DNA of 38,741 nucleotides from JAJXYN01 sp964532735 (GTDB taxonomy: Bacteria; Patescibacteriota; Patescibacteriia; JAGPKW01), in contig CAZHKK010000008.1 of NCBI GenBank assembly GCA_964532735.1, positions 1 through 38,741 of the forward strand, in the 5' to 3' direction. Position numbers and translations under genes: made by a program. The notes beneath the pieces were generated by a model that was given only the letters and a program-made list of their open reading frames with translations, was not told the origin of the DNA and did no database searches. This document shows, in pieces, positions 13,945-21,673 of this stretch. The first letter of the stretch is position 1, and every line of letters begins with the position of its first letter.

Positions 13945-16508
13945 TAAACTATAGTAACACTAGCTATTTGATCATTACTTTCTTTAAAACTCATAATTCT
14001 AACACCTTGTGTTGATCTTGAAAGAACAGGAACAGAGTTTAATGGTATTCTTATTGTTTGCCCATTTTCAGACATAACAATTAAATCTTTTGAATTTTCT
14101 GTTTCTTTTTCAAAATGTTTTATATTTATTAAATTAGAAGATGATAGTTTTCCGGTTTTATCAGTAACATTCATAGCTTTTACCCCAGAACCACCTCTAC
14201 CTTGAACTCTATATTCTTCTATTTTTGTAGCTTTTCCATATCCTTTTTCTGTTACAACAAGAAGATTGTATTTTTGATCATCTTTTTTAATTACATCCAT
14301 TCCAACAACAACATCTTCGTTTTTAAGTCTAATACCTCTAACACCAGAAGCTCCTCTCCCCATAGATCTGATATTTTCTTCGTTAAATCTTACAGATTGG
14401 CCGTTATTAGTGGTTAATATTAATTCATCATTACCAGTAGACAATCTAGTCCATTTTAATTTATCACTATCTTTAAGTTTTATAGCAATAAGTCCAGATC
14501 TTCTAACATTTGAGAATTCTTCAATATTAACTTTTTTAATAACACCTTTTTCTGTGACCATTATTATATATTTATCATCTATTGATTTTTCTATTGAAAG
14601 TATGTTTGAAACTTTTTCATTTGATCCAATTTGTAAAAAGTTTACTAAAGCTTGTCCTTTACTTGTTCTTTGTGTTTCTGGTATCTCATAAGCTTTTATT
14701 TGAAAAGCTTTTCCAGATGTTGTAAAGAACATAAGATCAGAATGTGTAGTTGTAACAAATAAATTTTCTACAGTATCTTCTTCTTTTGTTGTTACTCCAG
14801 ATACACCTTTGCCTCCTCTATGTTGTGATTTAAAACTTTCAGGAGAAACTCTTTTTATATATCCATCAACAGTTTTTATAATAACAGTTGGTTCATTTGG
14901 TATTAAATCTTCAACAGCAAATTCTCCAATTTTTGATTTAATTATTTTTGTTTTTCTTTCATCACCATATATTTTTTGTAATTCTGCGAGTTCTTCTTTT
15001 ATTATTTTTTCTATTTTTTTTGTATCAGCAAGAATAGATTGTAAGTGTTCTATTAATTTAAGAAGTTCAGCAAGTTCGTTTTCTATTTTTTCTCTTTCAA
15101 GACCTTGTAATCTTCTTAATTTCATTTCTACTATAGCTTCAGCTTGTATTGCTGACAATCCAAATCTTTCCATAAGTTTTTCTTCAGCATCATTATAAGA
15201 TTTTCTTATAATAGAAATAACTTCATCTATATTATCTAAGGCTATTTTTAAGCCTTGTAATATATGTTCTCTCTTTTTTGCTTCTTCTAATTCAAATTGA
15301 GTTCTTCTTGTAACAACAATTTTTCTATGTTTTATAAATTCTTCAAGAAAATCCTTAAGACTTAAAACTTTAGGAGATATTCCATCTATAAGAGCAAGCA
15401 TGTTGGCATGAAATGTTGATTGAAGATCTGTGTGTTTGTAAAGAGAATTTAACACTTTTTCTGGATAAGCATCTTTCTTTAAATCTATAACTATTCTCAT
15501 TCCATCTCTATCAGATTCATCTCTTACGCCTTTTATTCCATCAATTTTTTTATCACGAACAAGTTCAGCAATTTTTTGTATAAGCATTGCTTTATTGACG
15601 TTATATGGTAATTCAGTAACTATTATTCTAAAACCACCTTTAATTTCTTCAGTTTCTGTTTTTGCTCTAACCACGACACCACCTCTTCCTGTTTGATATA
15701 TTTTTCTAATATCTTCCTTGTTATACATAATGCCCCCAGTAGGAAAGTCTGGTCCTTTTATAAAATCCATAAGCTGTTCTATATCAGCTTCTGGATTATC
15801 AACAAGAAAAGATATGCCATCACATAATTCATTAAGATTATGAGGAGGTATATTTGTAGCCATACCTACAGCAATACCCATACTTCCATTTAATAAAAGA
15901 TTTGGAAGTTTTGCGGGCAAAACAGCAGGTTCTTTGTGAGAATTGTCATATGTAGGTATAAAATCTACGGTATTTTTATCAATATCAAAAAGAATTTCTT
16001 CTGCAATTTTTTGCAATTTTGCTTCAGTATAACGCATAGCAGCAGCACCATCTCCATCTACAGAACCAAAGTTACCTTGTCCATTAACAAGCATATATCT
16101 CATAGAAAAATCTTGCGCTAAACGAACCATAGTTTCATATATTGCAGCATCTCCATGAGGATGATATTTAGCCATAACCTCTCCGACAACATGAGCAGAT
16201 TTTTTAAATTTTGTGTTTGCTTTTAAACCCATATCCCACATAGCATACAAAATTCTTCTATGAACAGGCTTAAGTCCATCTCTAACATCTGGAAGTGCAC
16301 GAGCAACAATAACAGACATGGCATAATTTATATAAGAAGTTTGCATTTCTTCTGACAAAGAAACACCTCTCATGCCTTGTTCTTCTGGAATTATAAACAT
16401 TTTTTTTTGAGGCTCTAAAACAATTTCTTCAGAATTATTTTCTTTATCTATTTCTTCTGGTTGATTATTTGTTTCCTCTTTATTTTCTTCATTCAATTCT
16501 TCATCCAT
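13944..16508 (-). CDS. gyrA: DNA gyrase subunit A
   Basis: This 854-residue subunit has an acidic, low-complexity N-terminal extension (about 45 residues) before the usual start. The breakage-reunion domain has SAHVVGEVMAKYHPHGDAA and the catalytic tyrosine at Tyr160 in AAAMRYTEAKL. The C-terminal beta-pinwheel contains the GyrA box (QHRGGKG, normally QRRGGKG), which marks it as gyrase rather than topoisomerase IV. At the quinolone-contact positions it has Ala121 (Ser83 in E. coli) and Glu125 (Asp87). It supplies negative supercoiling with GyrB, which is not in the window. No Shine-Dalgarno is visible. Confidence 0.97.
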   Translation of the reverse strand: MDEELNEENKEETNNQPEEIDKENNSEEIVLEPQKKMFIIPEEQGMRGVSLSEEMQTSYINYAMSVIVARALPDVRDGLKPVHRRILYAMWDMGLKANTKFKKSAHVVGEVMAKYHPHGDAAIYETMVRLAQDFSMRYMLVNGQGNFGSVDGDGAAAMRYTEAKLQKIAEEILFDIDKNTVDFIPTYDNSHKEPAVLPAKLPNLLLNGSMGIAVGMATNIPPHNLNELCDGISFLVDNPEADIEQLMDFIKGPDFPTGGIMYNKEDIRKIYQTGRGGVVVRAKTETEEIKGGFRIIVTELPYNVNKAMLIQKIAELVRDKKIDGIKGVRDESDRDGMRIVIDLKKDAYPEKVLNSLYKHTDLQSTFHANMLALIDGISPKVLSLKDFLEEFIKHRKIVVTRRTQFELEEAKKREHILQGLKIALDNIDEVISIIRKSYNDAEEKLMERFGLSAIQAEAIVEMKLRRLQGLEREKIENELAELLKLIEHLQSILADTKKIEKIIKEELAELQKIYGDERKTKIIKSKIGEFAVEDLIPNEPTVIIKTVDGYIKRVSPESFKSQHRGGKGVSGVTTKEEDTVENLFVTTTHSDLMFFTTSGKAFQIKAYEIPETQRTSKGQALVNFLQIGSNEKVSNILSIEKSIDDKYIIMVTEKGVIKKVNIEEFSNVRRSGLIAIKLKDSDKLKWTRLSTGNDELILTTNNGQSVRFNEENIRSMGRGASGVRGIRLKNEDVVVGMDVIKKDDQKYNLLVVTEKGYGKATKIEEYRVQGRGGSGVKAMNVTDKTGKLSSSNLINIKHFEKETENSKDLIVMSENGQTIRIPLNSVPVLSRSTQGVRIMSFKESNDQIASVTIV

Positions 16509-16574
16509 ATAAAAAAATTAAAAATTAAAGATTATTAATTGTTATTTTAATAATAATCATTTCACTTCTACGCT

Positions 16575-16602
16575 ATTTTATCACTAAACATATAAAAATC
16601 AA
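16575..16602 (-). promoter_or_regulatory. Promoter of gyrA
   Basis: On the minus strand TTGATT (16597-16602), 16 bases ending in TGA, and TAAAAT (16575-16580). The leader of about 60 bases contains a GATTATTA/TAATAATC hairpin just before the start codon. Confidence 0.5.
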
Positions 16603-16615
16603 AGTTTTAATCCAC

Positions 16616-16647
16616 AAAAAAACTCAAGAATTATTTTCTTGAGTTTT
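16616..16647 (-). terminator. Terminator of the thymidine kinase gene
   Basis: An A-rich arm with CTCAAGAA (to 16630) pairs with TTCTTGAG (16636-16643) around TTATT. On the minus strand the RNA ends in the U-rich arm. Confidence 0.8.
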
Positions 16648-16658
16648 AAAGAGTTATA

Positions 16659-17348
16659 TTAAACCTCTATTTTAAAATTTTTTATAATTACATTTTGGTG
16701 GTTCTCTACTAATTTTTTAATATATAGATATTCGCATCTACATATTTGAAAATATCTAGTATTTCCTTTTTCAATTTCTTTTTGTTCTCCAAAAAAAACC
16801 GGGAAATATATTCTTTCTGTTTCTGGAAGATTTTCATTTTCTGTTATTGTTCTAAGGTTTGCTACAGCTTTTTCATTACAAAAAGAACAAGTTGTTTCAA
16901 TTTCTATTACTTTATCAGCAATTTTAAATAAAAGTTCGCTTGCAGGAAAAAGATTTAATTGAAAATCAGTTTTTAAACCAAAACAATTAACAGAAATATT
17001 AAGTTCATCAACTATCTCGGCTAATTTATATATAATCTCAAGTTTTTTAATAAATTGAACCTCATCAACTATTATAAGATCTGGTCTTTCATTTTTTATA
17101 ACTTCATAAAAATTTATTCTTTCTATAATATAAGCATCAATAGCATAAAATTTACCATCTTCTTGGTTTTGTCTTGTTGTTATCACGCTTTTTTTATCGG
17201 TTTTCTTTAATTTTTTTACTCTCCAATCTTCTTCCGTAGTAAAAGCCAAAACCTTTTTTCTTTGTTTTTTTGCAGTATCATATTTATTGATAGCAATTCC
17301 AGATTTTCCAGCATACATAGTAGCAAAAAAGAAATATAATTTAGCCAT
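16659..17348 (-). CDS. tdk: Thymidine kinase (type II)
   Basis: This 229-residue protein has the type-II thymidine kinase pattern. The P-loop is ATMYAGKS (residues 9-16), IIVDEVQF (92-99) carries the catalytic Glu96, and FGLKTDFQLNLFPASELL is the nucleoside-binding segment. A zinc-binding lasso is set by C154 and C157. The second cysteine pair is spaced C203-x-C205 followed by Glu, rather than the usual CxxC followed by His, so the zinc site may be altered. It salvages thymidine to dTMP, which fits a host-dependent organism with few biosynthetic genes. A strong AGGAGG (17355-17360) fixes the start. Confidence 0.92.
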   Translation of the reverse strand: MAKLYFFFATMYAGKSGIAINKYDTAKKQRKKVLAFTTEEDWRVKKLKKTDKKSVITTRQNQEDGKFYAIDAYIIERINFYEVIKNERPDLIIVDEVQFIKKLEIIYKLAEIVDELNISVNCFGLKTDFQLNLFPASELLFKIADKVIEIETTCSFCNEKAVANLRTITENENLPETERIYFPVFFGEQKEIEKGNTRYFQICRCEYLYIKKLVENHQNVIIKNFKIEV

Positions 17349-17560
17349 TTTAAACCTCCTAAAAGTTTAAAGTAATAATACATCTTTAATATTAAAAATA
17401 CAAAAATAAATAAAACTAGTATTTTTTAAAAGTTGTCCACAAAAAATATATTATTTATTATCAACTGTTCACTTTTTTACTTTTTCATTGTAATATATAG
17501 AAAATTAGTTTTTAAGTTTGTAAAAATTAAAAACTAAAATTAAGAACTAAGATTAAAATT

Positions 17561-18163
17561 ATGCAAATAAGTTGGGAAGGTAAAGATATTATTAAAATAA
17601 TAAGTGAGAAGAATACAATATTAATAAATGCAGATAAAAAAACTGATGCTACTGTTGTTTTGTCTCCAGAAAAAGAAGATTTTATTGGCAATGCTTTTTC
17701 AATAAATAATCCAGGAGAATATGAAGTTAATGATGATTTTTTTTATGTTGATTTATTTAAAAATAAAAAAAATGAAAAATCTATGATATTTAGATTGAAT
17801 GTAGAAGATATAAATATAGTTAATTTAAATAGAATAGATTCAAAATTAGACTTAACATCAAATGAAAGCGATTTAAGTTATGATAATATTATAGATAACA
17901 AATTAGATGTTTTAATACTTCCGATAGGGGAAGGTTTTTTAGAAGTCAAAGAAGCTATATCAATAAAAAATGAATTATCTCCAAAAATAGTAATAGCAAC
18001 AAACTATGATTTAAATTCTGAAAAAGATCAAAAAAGATTTAATGATTTTAAATCTTCTTTTAATGCTGTTTCAGAAGCTCAAGATAAATTTAAATTAACA
18101 AAAAAGAATTTGCCGGGTAATGATGATGAGTCAATATTGGTAGTTCTTAATAATATAAAATAA
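17561..18163 (+). CDS. Metallo-beta-lactamase-fold protein lacking metal ligands
   Basis: This 200-residue protein follows the pattern of the small UPF0173-like hydrolases: MQISWEGKDIIKI (normally MKITWxGHSxFKI), then ATVVLSP, FSINNPGEYEV, a strand DINIVNL, and LDVLILPIGEG. The usual HxHxDH would follow VLS, but SPEKEDF stands there (Pro36, Lys38 and Phe41 replace the three histidines), and the later His and Asp ligands are also absent. So the fold seems kept and the active site lost. It is followed after 14 bases by the membrane-protein gene at 18178, probably one operon. Function is unknown; binding or structural roles are more likely than hydrolysis. Confidence 0.7.
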   Translation: MQISWEGKDIIKIISEKNTILINADKKTDATVVLSPEKEDFIGNAFSINNPGEYEVNDDFFYVDLFKNKKNEKSMIFRLNVEDINIVNLNRIDSKLDLTSNESDLSYDNIIDNKLDVLILPIGEGFLEVKEAISIKNELSPKIVIATNYDLNSEKDQKRFNDFKSSFNAVSEAQDKFKLTKKNLPGNDDESILVVLNNIK

Positions 18164-18177
18164 TCATTTAATAAATT

Positions 18178-18714
18178 ATGATTATTGATACTATAAAAAA
18201 AAAGGATCAAAAATCAAATGAAACTATAAACTTAAAGTCAAAAAAAGAACAAGTTTTTAAGTTTAATATTTTTAGTAGATTAACAAAAAATAAAAAAAAT
18301 GTATTTTTTTATTTTTTGTTGTTTTTTGTTATGTCAATTTTAATATTTTTTTGGTCTTTAAATTTAAAAGATGTTTTACAAAAAAATAAAATGAAATCAA
18401 AAGAAGATATTGAAAAATACAACGAAATAAAATTTTTGTATAACTCTTTAAAAGAAAATTTAGAAAATCCAATAAAAGATATAAAATCAAGTTTTGATAA
18501 TTTAAAGTCAAAAGAATCAATTATTGAAGATAAAAGTATTATTAACGAAGAATCGGCTGATAATTTAAACAAAGCAATCTTAAATTCATTAAATGAAGAT
18601 CAGAAAAAACAAATATTAGATAATTCAATTATTAAAAACGATAACGTTATTCCTCTAGAGTTTAATCAAGAAGAATTAAAAGTAAGACTTAAAATGTTAG
18701 AAGAAAACAAATAA
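18178..18714 (+). CDS. Single-span membrane protein with coiled-coil tail
   Basis: This 178-residue protein has a basic cytosolic N-terminus of about 40 residues, one transmembrane span (about 42-62, FFYFLLFFVMSILIFFW) and a long charged helical region. The Lys/Glu/Asn-rich pattern suggests coiled coil (KDIKSSFDNLKSKESI and later). The C-terminal end is NQEELKVRLKMLEENK. No signal cleavage or catalytic motif is seen and I do not recognise a family. It sits 14 bases after the metal-less beta-lactamase-fold gene, and the pair may work together at the membrane. Confidence 0.65.
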   Translation: MIIDTIKKKDQKSNETINLKSKKEQVFKFNIFSRLTKNKKNVFFYFLLFFVMSILIFFWSLNLKDVLQKNKMKSKEDIEKYNEIKFLYNSLKENLENPIKDIKSSFDNLKSKESIIEDKSIINEESADNLNKAILNSLNEDQKKQILDNSIIKNDNVIPLEFNQEELKVRLKMLEENK

Positions 18715-18741
18715 TAATAAGTATTTTTTATTATAAAATAA

Positions 18742-18770
18742 TTGACATTTATGAAAAATTAGATTAAACT
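18742..18770 (+). promoter_or_regulatory. Promoter of rpsA
   Basis: TTGACA (18742-18747), 17 bases, TAAACT (18765-18770). Predicted leader is about 100 bases. Confidence 0.7.
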
Positions 18771-18793
18771 AATATAAATTTTTATTTTTGTAG

Positions 18794-18812
18794 ACGCTAG
18801 AATTTCTAGTGT
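18794..18812 (+). promoter_or_regulatory. Leader hairpin before rpsA
   Basis: ACGCTAGA-ATT-TCTAGTGT forms an 8-bp stem with one G-U pair and a 3-base loop within the predicted leader, about 65 bases before the start codon. There is no U tract. It may be an operator for autogenous control by S1, which is known in other bacteria, but this is inference. Confidence 0.45.
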
Positions 18813-18877
18813 AACATAGGTGCAATATATAAAAATTCTCACTAATAATTAACCAATACTCTTAATTAACAATTAAC

Positions 18878-20074
18878 ATGGCTACAAAAACTAAAAAATT
18901 ATATAAGCAACTTTTAGCAGAAAAAAGAGAAGAAGATAAAGAATTAAACAAATTACTTATTTCAAAAAGTTCAAAATCATTACCTAAGGTTGGTGATTTA
19001 ATAGAAGGAACTGTTATTTCAGCATCCAAATCAGAAGTATTAATAGATGTAAATGGTTTAACAGTTGGAATAGTTAGAGGTTTTGAATTACAAGATGAAT
19101 CAGATGAAACAAAAGGAATAAAAGCTGGAGACCTTGTTGCAGCAACTGTTGTAGAATTAGACAATGAAAACAATCAAGTAGAATTATCCTTCAGAGCTGC
19201 TGGACATAAAAAGGCTTGGACTAAACTTGAAGATTATGTTAAGTCTGGAGAAGTTGTGGATGCACTAATACTTGAAGCAAATAAAGGTGGTCTTATGGCA
19301 AAAGTAGGTGGTGTAAAAGGATTTTTACCAGTATCTCAATTATCATCAGAACATTATCCAAGAGTTGAAGGTGGTTCAAAAACAAAGATATTAGAAAAAT
19401 TACAAGAAATAGTAGGGAAAACATTAAAGGTAAAAGTTATTGATGCTACTGAAAATGAAGAAAAATTAATAGTATCAGAAAAAGAAACAGTAAAAGAAGA
19501 ACAAGAAAAAATAGTTTCTAAATATAGCGTAGGAGATTCTATTAAAGGTAAAATTAGTGGAGTTGTTAGTTTCGGTGCTTTTGTTGAATTTGATGATGGA
19601 TTAGAAGGTCTTATTCATATATCTGAAATAGCATGGAAGAGAATTGATAATCCAAGTGAATATTTAACAGTTGGGCAAGACGTAGAAGCCAAGATTATTG
19701 ATATTAACAATTCTAAGATTTCTTTATCTATGAAACAATTAGATAATGATCCTTGGAAAAACGTAGAAGAAAAATATAAAATTGGTCAAAAAGTTAAAGG
19801 AACAATTCTTAAAACAAATCCATTTGGAGCTTTTGTTGCTCTTGATGCACAAATTCATGGTTTAGCTCATATTTCCGAATTATCAAAAGGAATAGTAAAA
19901 GATATAAATGAAATAGTTACAATAGGAGATGAATATGAATTTAAAATAGTTTCTATAGATGGTAAAAATCATAGATTAGGATTATCAATAAAAGCTTTAG
20001 ACGAAAAAGAATCTACTAAAGAAGAAAAGAAAACTAAAAAAGACGAAATTTTAGAAGAAACTATAAAAGAATAA
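18878..20074 (+). CDS. rpsA: 30S ribosomal protein S1 (four S1 domains)
   Basis: This 398-residue protein has four S1 OB-fold repeats, in order: VGDLIEGTVISASKSEVLID (about 37 on), SGEVVDALILEANKGGLMAKV (about 122 on), VGDSIKGKISGVVSFGAFVEF with GLIHISEIAW (about 217 on), and IGQKVKGTILKTNPFGAFVAL with GLAHISEL (about 302 on). The last two are the most typical. The charged N-terminus binds the ribosome and the C-terminus is a lysine/glutamate tail. It is the short S1 form (E. coli has six domains). S1 helps ribosomes load unstructured mRNAs, which matters here because most genes lack a Shine-Dalgarno. Confidence 0.93.
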   Translation: MATKTKKLYKQLLAEKREEDKELNKLLISKSSKSLPKVGDLIEGTVISASKSEVLIDVNGLTVGIVRGFELQDESDETKGIKAGDLVAATVVELDNENNQVELSFRAAGHKKAWTKLEDYVKSGEVVDALILEANKGGLMAKVGGVKGFLPVSQLSSEHYPRVEGGSKTKILEKLQEIVGKTLKVKVIDATENEEKLIVSEKETVKEEQEKIVSKYSVGDSIKGKISGVVSFGAFVEFDDGLEGLIHISEIAWKRIDNPSEYLTVGQDVEAKIIDINNSKISLSMKQLDNDPWKNVEEKYKIGQKVKGTILKTNPFGAFVALDAQIHGLAHISELSKGIVKDINEIVTIGDEYEFKIVSIDGKNHRLGLSIKALDEKESTKEEKKTKKDEILEETIKE

Positions 20075-20091
20075 AATAAATATTCAACAAA

Positions 20092-20116
20092 TCTTACACA
20101 ACATGATGATGTAAGA
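20092..20116 (+). promoter_or_regulatory. Small hairpin after rpsA
   Basis: TCTTACA (20092-20098) pairs with TGTAAGA (20110-20116) around an 11-base loop. It is the first of several hairpins in the 239-base space between rpsA and rpsF. Confidence 0.4.
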
Positions 20117-20142
20117 ACAAAACAATCAAACAAAGATTGGTT

Positions 20143-20209
20143 CCAGTTGAATAAAATACTTATACACAAGTGTTTTATTGTTAAAAACTGGCCTAAAAAA
20201 CCAGTTTTT
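20143..20209 (+). promoter_or_regulatory. Overlapping hairpins: possible attenuator before rpsF-ssb-rpsR
   Basis: Three complementary segments compete. CCAGTT (20143-20148) can pair with AACTGG (20186-20191), enclosing a 12-bp stem (20150-20161 with 20168-20179, loop ATACAC). AAAAACTGG (20183-20191) can instead pair with CCAGTTTTT (20201-20209), giving a 9-bp stem ending in a U tract, which is a terminator shape. The middle arm cannot do both, the layout of an antiterminator/terminator switch. It lies upstream of rpsF and downstream of rpsA, so it may alternatively be just the rpsA terminator. Confidence 0.5.
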
Positions 20210-20239
20210 AAATTTAAATTAATTTTAAAATTAATAAGA

Positions 20240-20281
20240 AATATTAAGCATGTATATATAATTATAAAAGTGCTTAATATT
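20240..20281 (+). promoter_or_regulatory. 11-bp hairpin just upstream of rpsF
   Basis: AATATTAAGCA (20240-20250) pairs perfectly with TGCTTAATATT (20271-20281). The 20-base loop holds a TATAAT (20257-20262) that could be a -10 element, though no -35 fits. This might be a regulatory RNA element of the S6 operon or a promoter with dyad symmetry. Confidence 0.4.
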
Positions 20282-20313
20282 ATTAAATAAATAATAAATA
20301 ATTTTTCAAAAAT

Positions 20314-20808
20314 ATGAAAAATATGCACTATGAATTACTATACATAATTCCATTAAAATATACTGATCAAGAAAACATTGAAGTAACAAAAGAAATAGAT
20401 GAAATAGTTAAAAAGTATAAAGGTGAAATAATTAAAACAGCTATTCTTGGGAAAAGAAAGTTGGCTTATGAAATAAACCATGTTCATACAGGATATTATG
20501 TTTGTACGCACTTTAACATGATAAAAGGAGAAGGATTAATTGGTTTGAATAAAGAACTTCAATTAAAAACAAATGACAACGTTTTGAGATATCAAATAGT
20601 TAAAACAGGGATAGATTTAGACGAAGAAAAGTATAAAGTAATGTTTGGTAAAAAAACTCAAGAAGAAGCTAATATTTCTAACACAAGAGAGCCAAAAATT
20701 GAAATAGAAAAAAAGAAAAAAGAAATTAAAAAAGAAGTTACTCAAGAAGAGTTGGATAAAAAAATAGAACAAATTATGGATGATGATATGAATGATTTAA
20801 AAAAATAA
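20314..20808 (+). CDS. rpsF: 30S ribosomal protein S6
   Basis: The first 100 or so residues are the S6 fold: YELLYIIPLKYTDQENIEVTKEI at the start, IIKTAILGKRKLAYEINHVHTGYYV in the middle and NVLRYQIVK near its end. A charged tail of about 60 residues (EIEKKKKEIKKEVTQEEL) extends the protein to 164 aa, longer than the usual 95-130. An alternative start at the second ATG (20323) gives MHYELLY, which matches relatives slightly better. S6 pairs with S18 on the small-subunit platform; both flank ssb in the common rpsF-ssb-rpsR order. Confidence 0.93.
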   Translation: MKNMHYELLYIIPLKYTDQENIEVTKEIDEIVKKYKGEIIKTAILGKRKLAYEINHVHTGYYVCTHFNMIKGEGLIGLNKELQLKTNDNVLRYQIVKTGIDLDEEKYKVMFGKKTQEEANISNTREPKIEIEKKKKEIKKEVTQEELDKKIEQIMDDDMNDLKK

Positions 20809-20832
20809 TTTAATCATTAACTCAAAAACAAA

Positions 20833-21279
20833 ATGGGTGATTTAAACAAAGTTATGCTTATTGGTAATTTAACAAAAGATCCAGAAGCAAAAACACTTCC
20901 ATCAGGTCAATCTTTATCAAATTTTTCATTAGCTACAAATAGAACATGGAAAGATAAAGATGGGTCAAAAAAAGAGCAAGCTGAATTTCATAATATTATA
21001 GCCTGGGGAAAATTAGCTGAAATATGTAATCAATACCTTAAAAAAGGTTCAAAAGTTTACATAGAAGGAAGACTCCAAACAAGATCATGGGATGATCAAA
21101 ATGGAGTAAAAAAATACAGAACAGAAATAATAGCAGAAAATTTATCAATGTTAAGTTCTAGGGGTGCATCTTCAACATCAGATTCTGGATTATCAAAACA
21201 ACAACAATCCACTGAAGATGAATTACCTATAATACAAGCAGATGAAGAAGAGATAAATATAGAAGATATACCATTTTAA
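20833..21279 (+). CDS. ssb: Single-stranded DNA-binding protein
   Basis: This 148-residue protein has an OB-fold with the family start LNKVMLIGNLTKDPEAK, the central FSLATNRTWKD, and FHNIIAWGKLAEICNQYLKKGSKVYIEGRLQTRSW. The flexible linker ends in the acidic tip INIEDIPF, the partner-binding motif of bacterial SSB. It protects single-stranded DNA during replication and repair. It sits between rpsF and rpsR at 24- and 19-base spacings. Confidence 0.96.
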   Translation: MGDLNKVMLIGNLTKDPEAKTLPSGQSLSNFSLATNRTWKDKDGSKKEQAEFHNIIAWGKLAEICNQYLKKGSKVYIEGRLQTRSWDDQNGVKKYRTEIIAENLSMLSSRGASSTSDSGLSKQQQSTEDELPIIQADEEEINIEDIPF

Positions 21280-21298
21280 TTAATAAAATTAGACAATT

Positions 21299-21550
21299 AT
21301 GCAAAAGCAAAATAATAATGCAAGTACTGTTGCACAAGAAAAAGAACACTGTTTTTGTTGTGTTAACAATATAAATGAAATAGACTATAAAGATTTACAA
21401 TTAATGCAAAAGTTTACTTCTATGCATCATAAAATACTTTCAAGAAGAAAAAGTAATTTATGTATGAAACACCAAAGAAAAGTAGCGAATGCTATAAAAA
21501 GATCAAGAATAATGGCTTTAATACCATTTACGAATAATCATAGTAAATAA
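21299..21550 (+). CDS. rpsR: 30S ribosomal protein S18
   Basis: This 83-residue protein has the S18 core: IDYKDLQLMQKFTSMHHKILSRRKSNLCMKHQRKVANAIKRSRIMALIPF. The N-terminal part has CFCC, and with the later Cys in NLCMKHQ this looks like a zinc-binding (C+) form. S18 forms a heterodimer with S6 on the 30S platform. Third gene of the rpsF-ssb-rpsR operon. No Shine-Dalgarno is seen. Confidence 0.94.
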   Translation: MQKQNNNASTVAQEKEHCFCCVNNINEIDYKDLQLMQKFTSMHHKILSRRKSNLCMKHQRKVANAIKRSRIMALIPFTNNHSK

Positions 21551-21565
21551 AAGTTTGTTTTTAAA

Positions 21566-21603
21566 AAGAGGTAGGTATCAAATATATTTGATACCTACCT
21601 CTT
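21566..21603. terminator. 38-base perfect palindrome after rpsR
   Basis: AAGAGGTAGGTATCAAATA at 21566-21584 is the exact reverse complement of 21585-21603, so the whole is a perfect dyad. An A-rich arm precedes it and AATTTAG follows it, so the U tract is weak. It probably ends the rpsF-ssb-rpsR transcript; with a perfectly symmetric stem it could also be a protein-binding site or RNase III target. Confidence 0.6.
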
Positions 21604-21673
21604 AATTTAGCAAAAAATTTGTAAAAATATAATAAATAATATAAAATCAAGAATATCATTGTTATAATTTTTT

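Noticed and set aside
17349..17560. AT-rich divergent space with a DnaA-box-like TTGTCCACA, considered as a replication origin
   Set aside because: Only one near-match is present and there is no dnaA or dnaN nearby. The space is explained by two divergent promoters.
20240..20281. Canonical S6:S18 leader motif before rpsF
   Set aside because: A hairpin is present, but I cannot see the conserved CCG bulge and flanking stems, so I only list it as an unassigned hairpin.
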